Positions 1 through 5,776 of a stretch of 13,955 nt of DNA are shown here, in pieces. The DNA comes from an uncultured Lachnospiraceae bacterium (GTDB lineage Bacteria > Bacillota > Clostridia > Lachnospirales > Lachnospiraceae). The notes beneath the pieces are model-generated. The model saw only the letters and a program-made list of their open reading frames with translations. It was not told where the DNA came from and ran no database searches. Each line of letters starts with the position of its first letter. The stretch's first letter is position 1. The stretch lies in assembly GCA_948438565.1 (NCBI GenBank), contig CAOJLW010000029.1, forward strand, positions 1-13,955, given 5' to 3'. Both the position numbers and the translations under genes were made by a program.

Positions 1-476
1 GCATTTCTGGCCGAATAATTGGCCTGGCCGGCATTGCATAACAGGCCGGAAACCGATGAAATATTGATAATCTTACCGCTTTTTTGTTTTAAAAAATAAC
101 GGGACATATGACGAATCGTATTAAAAGCGCCTTTTAAATTGGTATGGATGACCGCGTCAAAATCCTCTTCCGACATCCGCATCAAAAGGCCGTCTCTTGT
201 AATCCCTGCGTTGTTGACCAGAATGTCAATCCGTCCGTATTCCCGGATCAGCTCCTGTATCATTTCTCCGCAGGCCGTATAATCCGATACGTTGCATTGG
301 TAAGTCCTGGCCTGGCCTTTGGCGGCGCGAATTTCATCGGCCACGGCTTCGGCTTTTTCCCTGGATCCCTGGTAGTTGATAATGCTAAGCGCCCCTTCCG
401 CTGCAAAAGATTTGGCAATCTGCGCGCCAATCCCCCGGCTTGCTCCGGTTATCAGTGCAATTTTACCTGTTAACAT
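1..476 (-). CDS. fabG: 3-oxoacyl-ACP reductase FabG (partial, C-terminus beyond window)
   Basis: FabG is the cytosolic NADPH-dependent ketoreductase of type II fatty-acid elongation, reducing 3-oxoacyl-ACP to 3-hydroxyacyl-ACP. The visible 158 residues form an SDR Rossmann fold: the cofactor loop ITGASRGIG (residues 9-17), the NNAG motif (88-91), and catalytic-tetrad positions Asn113, Ser141 and Tyr154. The usual YxxxK is YSARN here, so the catalytic Lys position (158, bases 3-5) reads Asn (AAT). The reading frame is otherwise intact up to the edge. The ATG at 474-476 overlaps the end of fabD by 14 bases and has a GGAGG about 12 bases upstream, so translational coupling is likely. Family length is about 245 residues, so roughly 90 residues lie outside the window. 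FabG identity is strongly supported by the operon; catalytic competence is uncertain because of the Asn. Confidence 0.93.
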   Translation of the reverse strand, partial: MLTGKIALITGASRGIGAQIAKSFAAEGALSIINYQGSREKAEAVADEIRAAKGQARTYQCNVSDYTACGEMIQELIREYGRIDILVNNAGITRDGLLMRMSEEDFDAVIHTNLKGAFNTIRHMSRYFLKQKSGKIINISSVSGLLCNAGQANYSARN

Positions 477-1389
477 ATGCGTTAAAATCCTCCATCTTGT
501 CGACGTTATATACGGTTACTCCACGGTCAATCTTGCGCATAAAGCCGAAAAGCGTCTTGCCCGGCCCAATCTCTACAAAAATGTCCGCACCGTCCGTAAT
601 CAGACGTTCGATTGTCTGCTGCCAGCGAACGCTTGACGCCACCTGTTGCGTAAGCAGCGGTTTGACCTCCTCGGCCTTTGTTACGTAATCTGCCGTTACA
701 TTCGACAGATACGGAAGGAAGCTGTCTGCAATCGGAATATCCTCTAAGGCCTCCGCCAGCTGTTCCCCTGCCGATGCAAGCATCTTGGAATGGAATGGCC
801 CGCTTACCTTAAGCGGGATTACGCGCTTGGCGCCAGATTCCTTTAAAGCGGCTGACGCTTGCTCCACTGCCGCCTGCTCCCCGGTAATGACAATCTGACC
901 CGGACAATTATAATTCGCAATCGATACCATCCCTCCGGTCGTTTTGCAAATCTCTTCACAGACTCCTTCAATGGCCGCTGCGTCCAAACCCAGCACAGCG
1001 CTCATCGCGCCGCCTGTTGGAACCGCATTCTGCATATAAATCCCCCGTTTACGAATTACTGCAAACGCATCCTTCATAGACATGACGCCCGAAGCGATGA
1101 GCGCTCCATATTCACCCAGGCTTAATCCTGCGGTCACATCCGGCGTTATTCCCTGTTCTTTTAAAGCCGCATAAATGGCCGCTTCGGTCGCCAGCATGGC
1201 AATTTGCGTGTATTCCGTTATATGGATCTGTTCATTCTCTTCAAAACACAGCTTTGCAACATCCAGACCGGAAGCCTCGCTTGCCAAATCATACACTTCT
1301 TTGCATACCGGCATAGCGTCATAAAATTCTTTTCCCATCCCAATATACTGCGAACCCTGACCCGGGAACATAAATACCAGCTTACCCAT
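463..1389 (-). CDS. fabD: Malonyl-CoA:ACP transacylase FabD
   Basis: FabD moves the malonyl group from malonyl-CoA to the phosphopantetheine arm of acyl carrier protein, supplying the extender unit for fatty-acid synthesis in the cytosol. The 308-residue product has the family's usual length. Visible motifs are FPGQGSQ at 8-14, the nucleophile elbow GLSLGEY with Ser90, Arg116 in the substrate-carboxylate position, the catalytic His200 in GPFHSKM, and Gln249 near the oxyanion site. Leu instead of the more common His before the elbow Ser is, as far as I recall, usual for clostridial FabD. The ATG at 1387-1389 is preceded by GAGAGG at a good distance. It lies 40 bases after fabK and overlaps fabG by 14 bases, placing it inside the acpP-fabK-fabD-fabG transcription unit. 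All key residues are intact. Confidence 0.97.
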   Translation of the reverse strand: MGKLVFMFPGQGSQYIGMGKEFYDAMPVCKEVYDLASEASGLDVAKLCFEENEQIHITEYTQIAMLATEAAIYAALKEQGITPDVTAGLSLGEYGALIASGVMSMKDAFAVIRKRGIYMQNAVPTGGAMSAVLGLDAAAIEGVCEEICKTTGGMVSIANYNCPGQIVITGEQAAVEQASAALKESGAKRVIPLKVSGPFHSKMLASAGEQLAEALEDIPIADSFLPYLSNVTADYVTKAEEVKPLLTQQVASSVRWQQTIERLITDGADIFVEIGPGKTLFGFMRKIDRGVTVYNVDKMEDFNAYVNR

Positions 1390-1429
1390 ATTTGTTTACC
1401 TCTCAATCACTGAATCGGAATCGGAACTG

Positions 1430-2347
1430 TTACAAAAGCTTCTCCGCTTCCCGCATAATATCCTCTATAATTTCCTTGCAGCTCTGTTCTTCTTTTACCA
1501 GACCTGCGATCTGCCCGGCCATCAGGCTCCCGTTTACTACGTCGCCTTCGATAACGGCCTTGCGCAGCGAACCGAGCGTCAAAACCTCCAATTCCTCCAA
1601 AGAAACTCCGTCCGCTTCCATTTTTAGGTATTCCCGCGTCATTTTATTGCGGAGTACACGGATTGGATGCCCGGTGCTTCTCCCGGTCACCTCGGAGTCG
1701 ATATCTTTTGCCTTGATGACGCGTTCTTTATAATTTTCATGTACAATGGATTCTTTTGCGACAATAAAGCGCGTCCCTATCTGTACGGCTTTTGCTCCCA
1801 GCATCATAGCCGCTGCAAAACCCCTGCCGTCTGCAATCCCTCCGGCGGCAATCACCGGAATATTGACGGCGTCTGCGACCTGCGGAACCAAAGTCATTGT
1901 CGTTGCGGATCCGATATGTCCTCCGGACTCCGTGCCTTCCGCAACAACGGCGTCCGCGCCGGCCTTTTCCATCATCCTGGCCATAGCTACGCTTGCCACG
2001 ACAGGAATCACTTTAATCCCGGCGCTTTTCCACATTTCAATATAGGCCGTAGGATTACCCGCCCCTGTCGTAACGGCGGCAATTTTTTCTTCCGCTACAA
2101 TTTTGGCCACTTCCGGCGCATTGGGATTCATCAGCATTACGTTAACGCCAAAGGGTTTATCTGTCAATTCCCGGACTTTATGGATCTGTTCCCGTACCAC
2201 CTCAGGCGGCGCGCTGGCGGCTCCAATCAGTCCCAACCCGCCTGCGTCCGATACGGCGGCAGCCAAATGATATTCGGCCACCCACGCCATGCCGCCCTGA
2301 ATAATCGGATGCCGAATTCCGAGTAATTCTGTAATTTCGGTTTTCAT
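1430..2347 (-). CDS. fabK: Enoyl-ACP reductase II FabK (FMN-dependent)
   Basis: FabK catalyses the last step of each elongation cycle, reducing trans-2-enoyl-ACP with NAD(P)H through bound FMN. It replaces FabI in many Firmicutes and is not related to it. The 305-residue protein is a nitronate monooxygenase-like TIM barrel: the N-terminal motif PIIQGGMAWV (14-23), GVNVML (67-72), the GTESGGHIG loop with His144 (the position of the catalytic His in pneumococcal FabK), the phosphate-binding IAAGGIADG segment near 165-173, and QIGTRF near 188-193. The start ATG lies two bases after the acpP stop, so the two are almost certainly coupled; the ribosome binding site sits in the end of acpP. Having FabK as the enoyl reductase predicts low sensitivity to triclosan-type FabI inhibitors, unless another reductase is present elsewhere. 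Confidence 0.96.
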   Translation of the reverse strand: MKTEITELLGIRHPIIQGGMAWVAEYHLAAAVSDAGGLGLIGAASAPPEVVREQIHKVRELTDKPFGVNVMLMNPNAPEVAKIVAEEKIAAVTTGAGNPTAYIEMWKSAGIKVIPVVASVAMARMMEKAGADAVVAEGTESGGHIGSATTMTLVPQVADAVNIPVIAAGGIADGRGFAAAMMLGAKAVQIGTRFIVAKESIVHENYKERVIKAKDIDSEVTGRSTGHPIRVLRNKMTREYLKMEADGVSLEELEVLTLGSLRKAVIEGDVVNGSLMAGQIAGLVKEEQSCKEIIEDIMREAEKLL

Positions 2348-2349
2348 AT

Positions 2350-2583
2350 CTATTCTTCCACACCTTTTGCTTTTAAATATTCCATAACATCGCTTACCGT
2401 TGCGATTTTTTCCAAATCCTCAGACGGAATTTCCACGCTGTATTCCTCTTCCAGACTCATAACCAGTTCGAATAAATCCAAAGAGTCCGCGCCAAGATCG
2501 TCTTTAAAATTACTCTCCGCTTTAATCTCTTCTTCATTGATGTTTAACTGCTCTGCAATGATTCCTTTTAATTTTTCTAACAT
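2350..2583 (-). CDS. acpP: Acyl carrier protein
   Basis: This small acidic cytosolic carrier holds growing acyl chains on a 4'-phosphopantetheine arm. The 77-residue, four-helix protein has the conserved GADSL motif with Ser34 as the attachment site, preceded by FKDDL, and the acidic recognition helix II (DLFELVMSLEEEY) that FabD, FabG and FabK bind. The ATG at 2581-2583 has AGGAGA five bases upstream. It is the first gene after the fab promoter, with a predicted leader of about 85 bases, and is followed two bases later by fabK. It ends in TAG, which shows that UAG serves as a normal terminator in this genome. Being first in the operon fits the high protein demand for ACP. Confidence 0.97.
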   Translation of the reverse strand: MLEKLKGIIAEQLNINEEEIKAESNFKDDLGADSLDLFELVMSLEEEYSVEIPSEDLEKIATVSDVMEYLKAKGVEE

Positions 2584-2630
2584 GGTGATCTCCTTTTTCG
2601 TATGATTTCATTTTTGTTTTTTCGATTTGT

Positions 2631-2675
2631 TTTGACAATCAAATATTTTGACTATCAAAGTATTTGACGAGCAAA
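2631..2675. promoter_or_regulatory. Three tandem FabT-like operator palindromes
   Basis: Three 13-base boxes of the form TTTGA-N3-TCAAA lie at 2631-2643 (TTTGACAATCAAA), 2647-2659 (TTTGACTATCAAA) and 2663-2675 (TTTGACGAGCAAA), each starting exactly 16 bases after the last. They resemble the operator of FabT, the MarR-family repressor of fatty-acid synthesis in streptococci and lactococci, which has a TTTGATTATCAAA-type core. The box nearest the promoter touches the -10 hexamer and covers the predicted start site. Repression of acpP-fabK-fabD-fabG by a FabT-like regulator, with acyl-ACP as the likely co-repressor, is inferred. No regulator gene lies in the window. Confidence 0.72.
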
Positions 2676-2703
2676 GTATAGTACAACTGGAAGGATTTGT
2701 CAA
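2675..2703 (-). promoter_or_regulatory. Sigma-A promoter of the fab operon
   Basis: On the minus strand a perfect -35 TTGACA (2698-2703) is followed by a 17-base spacer and a -10 TATACT (2675-2680), five of six to consensus. The predicted start of transcription is near 2668, giving an acpP leader of about 85 bases. The start region lies inside the FabT-like boxes, so this is a strong promoter placed for repression. Confidence 0.82.
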
Positions 2704-2761
2704 CTGTTTTTCTTGGATTTACGGGATAAATCGTAACTGTTTCGTTAAAGGCGAATTTTTA

Positions 2762-2790
2762 TTGATCAATCCATACTTTTCCCTTATACT
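2762..2790 (+). promoter_or_regulatory. Promoter of the sortase gene
   Basis: TTGATC (2762-2767), a 17-base spacer and TATACT (2785-2790) form a good sigma-A promoter on the plus strand. Transcription would begin near 2797, about 70 bases before the sortase ATG. It is divergent from the fab promoter and does not overlap it. Confidence 0.68.
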
Positions 2791-2866
2791 AAAACATAGG
2801 TATGCACTATCAAAATCTCTTGTTATCTTTTATTTTGCAAAAATATACCAAGGAGGTTTTCCACTC

Positions 2867-3640
2867 ATGAAAAAACAAAAAAAGAATCGGACGCTAAAAA
2901 TAATCCTCTTTCTTGCTCTGCTGATATTTTTAGGAGCAGCCGGCAAACTGGGAATGATTTTTTTTAGCTACTATCAAGAAGATTCGGAATATCAAGAACT
3001 CAAAGAATACGCCGATCTAACGCTTCCAGATACGGCGTCAGTCAACGATACGCCGGAAACGTCCCCCATCGATTTCGCATCCCTATACGCCTTGAACCCG
3101 GATATCCTTGCATGGGTTCATTTTGAAAATATGGAAATCAGCTATCCTGTCGTACAGGGAGAGGACAACGATTTTTATCTGCACCACAACTTCTATAAAG
3201 AACAAAATACCTGCGGATGCATTTTTATGGACACGGACGCGCCCTCGGATTTCAGCGGCTACAACACCTTTATCTATGGCCATAATATGAAAAACAAATC
3301 CATGTTCGCACGGCTCAACCAGTTTAGCGAACAAGATTTTTATCAGGAAAACAATACATTTTTAATCTATACGCCGCAGGCAGTCCGGCGTTATGAAATT
3401 TTTGCCTGTTACCCGGCGCAGCTGGACTGGGATTCTTTTACATACCAATTCACGGATACGCAGGCTTACGCCGCATGGCAAGCAGCCGTAAAAGGGTATA
3501 GCCTATACGATACGGGAGTTATGCCGGACGCTTCACAAATGACCGTTACGCTGATGACCTGTACGCCAAAAGGCAGCAACTACCGTTTTTTGGTGCATGG
3601 CGTCTTGATCGATCAAAAAGAACAAACCCCTCTGGAATGA
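2867..3640 (+). CDS. srtB: Class B sortase
   Basis: Sortases are membrane-anchored Cys transpeptidases on the outer face of Gram-positive cells. They cut a C-terminal sorting signal and attach the protein to peptidoglycan or to another protein. The 257-residue product has a basic N-terminus, one membrane segment at about 11-33 serving as signal anchor, and an extracellular sortase fold. The triad is visible: His139 in YGHNMKN, Cys232 in TLMTCTP, and Arg240 in the following strand. The YGHNMK motif and the helix-rich stretch before the Cys strand favour class B. I chose the ATG at 2867-2869 over an open frame reaching back to 2648 because AGGAGG lies at 2851-2856 and the product then begins with the signal anchor. 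It stands alone on the plus strand between two minus-strand operons. No substrate with a sorting signal is in the window, so its target is unknown. Confidence 0.9.
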   Translation: MKKQKKNRTLKIILFLALLIFLGAAGKLGMIFFSYYQEDSEYQELKEYADLTLPDTASVNDTPETSPIDFASLYALNPDILAWVHFENMEISYPVVQGEDNDFYLHHNFYKEQNTCGCIFMDTDAPSDFSGYNTFIYGHNMKNKSMFARLNQFSEQDFYQENNTFLIYTPQAVRRYEIFACYPAQLDWDSFTYQFTDTQAYAAWQAAVKGYSLYDTGVMPDASQMTVTLMTCTPKGSNYRFLVHGVLIDQKEQTPLE

Positions 3641-3648
3641 GGGGTTTG
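3623..3648. terminator. Bidirectional terminator between srtB and the antiporter operon
   Basis: A 10-base-pair GC-rich stem (3623-3632 with 3639-3648) closes a six-base loop. The loop and stem contain the sortase TGA stop. On the minus strand the stem is followed by TTCTTTTTG, a fair U-tract for transcripts of the antiporter operon, whose last stop is at 3671. On the plus strand the tail is weaker (TTT inside the stem, then mixed bases). It probably serves both convergent units. Confidence 0.7.
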
Positions 3649-3670
3649 CCACTTCATACAACCATCTCTT

Positions 3671-4387
3671 CTATAAATTTCCCAAATACAGCAAATAGAT
3701 CAATGTAAACACCAATCCCACATAAAACAGCAGCAGTCCAAAGGAAAGACTTCGCTGAATAATGGCATTTGTCTCCACAAATTTCTCCCTCTGCAACGCC
3801 AATTTATGCTCATAAGAAACCTCATGCTCCGGCTCCGGCTGCCTTAAAATTCTGCGCTTTACACGGCGCAGCAAATCCAGACAGGCGCCCAGCAGATGCG
3901 TAAACTCCGATCCCTCCGCAAGCTCATGAGGTATTTTACGATCCCGAAAGATGCTTTTCCGCAACGCCAGGATCACGCCGTCTACCAGACTATCCAATAT
4001 CCTGCAAATAACTCTGGCGATAAAAGGCAGAATCGTAAGCAGCAGCGGGCGGTACAAAAGCTCCTCCACATCCCACCACTTCGGCCAACAGTCCTGATAG
4101 ACACGGACGCCGTCACGGCTTCTCATCAGGAATTTGCGGATCGCCAGATACAATACGAGACCGATAGCAATCGAAATCAGTCCCCCCTTTAAATTGACCG
4201 GACTAAAATAATGCACCGTGTGCGCCGAACTCTCTAAATTCATAAAGCTCTGCCCCATATCGGCTATCCCATCGGACAGACGATTGGGCAACAGGCCAAG
4301 AAGCGGCAAAATCACCGCGCTGCCGCCAATTGCAAACATTCCCATCGGACTGAGATATCGTTTCATCGAATCAAAGCGCGCCTGCAC
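3671..4387 (-). pseudogene. C-terminal part of the interrupted NuoL/HyfB-like antiporter subunit
   Basis: This 238-codon open stretch is in the same frame as the NuoL-like reading frame upstream (5764-4424), separated only by TAA (4424-4426), five sense codons, and TAG (4406-4408). The sequence right after the TAG (ENQDKAV, then QARFDSMKRYLSP) looks like the loop after the penultimate channel helix of NuoL/HyfB-type proteins. It is followed by membrane segments at about 15-34, 66-86, 110-135 and 213-236. FSPVNLKGGLISIAIG resembles the terminal helix region of this family. The last 150 residues form a charged extension ending in a final helix. GTG at 4385-4387 with AGGA seven bases upstream could restart translation, but the site is weak. 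I read it as the 3' part of a broken gene; a separately translated subunit is the alternative. It ends in TAG, 23 bases before the terminator stem. Confidence 0.7.
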
Positions 4388-4423
4388 GGCTTTATCCTGG
4401 TTTTCCTATACAATCTCCGCTAT

Positions 4424-5764
4424 TTATAATTTTTTCATATAAGCAAGCGTCATACCGCCGCTGATTAAAAAAATCCACTCTGACATTTTTAAAAATCCGG
4501 AAAGACCAGCCGCGTGCCCAATCCCTTCCACAATACTCTCATGCAAAAGCGTTTTGCTGACATATCCATTAAACAGCGGAATCCCGGCAATGCCCAATGC
4601 TCCGGCCAAAAAACAGATCTGTAAAAACGGCTTTCTGCGTCCAAAACCACGGATTTCATTTAAATTGAGCTTATGGACATTCATCACCACCACTCCGGCA
4701 ATCATAAAGAGCGCCAGCTTGATCAGAGAATGGTTGACCATATGCAAAAGCGTTCCGCGTACCGCCAGGGCATTTTCCTCTCCTAAAATCCCCTGCATAC
4801 CGACGCCCAGCAGAATAAACCCAATCTGCGACATCGAAGAACAGGCCAGCGTTCGTTTTAAATCCACGGAAAATACGGCCAGCAACGCGCCGCCAAACAT
4901 CGTAAAGAGTCCAATCGAAAAAATCAAAAATCCCCAGTCCGCATCATGCCAAAATACATTGCAGCTCACCGCCAATACGCCAAAGATACCGGCTTTTGTC
5001 AAAATACCGGAAAGCAGCGCGCTGGCCGGAGCGGGAGCCACCGGATGCGCTTTTGGCAGCCAGATATGCAGAGGAAACGCACCCGCTTTTGCCCCAAAAC
5101 CAACGAGCGTGCAGCATCCAGCAATATACAACACCTGCTTATTTGAGCAGGCCTGCGCAGCTTCCAGCAATTTTGATATCTCCAAAGTCCCAAGCGTGTG
5201 GTAGAGCAAAAATAAACCCATCAAGAGCGCCATACCGCCAATTACGGCAACCGCCAGATACGTTTCCGCCGCCCTGATTGCCCCTTTTGTCTCTTCCTGT
5301 ACAACCCAGACATACGAGGTAAATGACATCACCTCAAAGAAAATAAACGTGGTAAACAAATCCGCCGATAAAAATACGCCAAGCGTCGCTGAAAGCGTGA
5401 TCAGCTGGAAAAAATAATACCGCCCCAAATGCTCCTCATGCGCCAGATATTCCCTGGAAAACAACAGCGTCATCATCCACATAAACGCCGCCACCAATCC
5501 ATAGACGCTGCGGAAGCCGTCCAGACAAAAACGCAGTCCCATGCCACAAATTTCCGGTATATATAAAGTAAGTCCCCTACCCGCATACGTAAGAATACAC
5601 ATCAAGGCAAACTCCGTCACGCCCACCAAAGCCACAAGGAGATCCCGGACGCCTTTCCAGCTATTCTTTTTATCCACAGAAACAGACGCCTGTCTGTCTG
5701 CCAGATATACTGCAAACGCGCCCGCTATCGGCAAGAGGATCAGCGCTAAAAACAACCCTTCCAT
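4424..5764 (-). CDS. NuoL/HyfB-like proton-translocating subunit, N-terminal part (gene interrupted)
   Basis: This is the proton_antipo_M-type channel protein of complex I, Hyf hydrogenase and Mrp complexes, located in the cytoplasmic membrane. The 446 residues contain about 13 membrane segments and the residues expected for ion transfer: Glu144 (TM5, FFEVMSF), Lys226 (TM7, GAKAGAFPLHIWLP), Lys257 (TM8, LTKAGIF), Lys349, and Lys404 (GYVSKTLLHES). It stops abruptly within a late helix at GGMTLAYMKKL, where family members continue. The same frame goes on past TAA and TAG into the downstream open stretch, for a total of about 697 codons, the size range of HyfB. The ATG at 5762-5764 has AAAGGAGG five bases upstream and lies 12 bases after the preceding gene. 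It is the last gene of the antiporter operon. The truncated form would probably lack the final helices and may not assemble. Confidence 0.85.
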   Translation of the reverse strand: MEGLFLALILLPIAGAFAVYLADRQASVSVDKKNSWKGVRDLLVALVGVTEFALMCILTYAGRGLTLYIPEICGMGLRFCLDGFRSVYGLVAAFMWMMTLLFSREYLAHEEHLGRYYFFQLITLSATLGVFLSADLFTTFIFFEVMSFTSYVWVVQEETKGAIRAAETYLAVAVIGGMALLMGLFLLYHTLGTLEISKLLEAAQACSNKQVLYIAGCCTLVGFGAKAGAFPLHIWLPKAHPVAPAPASALLSGILTKAGIFGVLAVSCNVFWHDADWGFLIFSIGLFTMFGGALLAVFSVDLKRTLACSSMSQIGFILLGVGMQGILGEENALAVRGTLLHMVNHSLIKLALFMIAGVVVMNVHKLNLNEIRGFGRRKPFLQICFLAGALGIAGIPLFNGYVSKTLLHESIVEGIGHAAGLSGFLKMSEWIFLISGGMTLAYMKKL

Positions 5765-5776
5765 AACAGCCTCCTT

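Noticed and set aside
1667..2326. A 219-codon plus-strand open frame inside fabK
   Set aside because: It is antisense to a complete fabK with intact motifs, is rich in Cys, His and Arg as shadow frames often are, and has no start signal.
2584..2640. A 25-codon upstream frame in the acpP leader (ATG near 2609, overlapping acpP)
   Set aside because: It has no ribosome binding site and its peptide is arbitrary; a leader-peptide role cannot be supported.
2802..2814. A further FabT-like half site (ACTATCAAA) just downstream of the sortase promoter
   Set aside because: Nine bases are identical to the middle fab box, but the other half of the palindrome is missing. One half site in AT-rich DNA is not enough to propose co-regulation of the sortase.
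2648..2866. A 73-codon in-frame extension upstream of the sortase start
   Set aside because: It has no ribosome binding site, overlaps both divergent promoters, and would put a long tail in front of a clear signal anchor. The AGGAGG at 2851-2856 sets the start at 2867.
4400..4430. UAG/UAA readthrough as pyrrolysine or Gln codons in the NuoL-like gene and the receptor
   Set aside because: At least five genes here (acpP, mnhB, mnhE, the first MnhD-like gene and the 3' end of the NuoL-like gene) end in TAG at sensible positions, and others end in TAA. Code reassignment is not supported.
4385..4450. A pair of compensating frameshifts in place of two nonsense codons in the NuoL-like gene
   Set aside because: The other two minus-strand frames across the gap give no membrane-protein-like peptide, while the original frame gives IA, V and ENQDKAV at plausible places. 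Substitutions explain the gap better.
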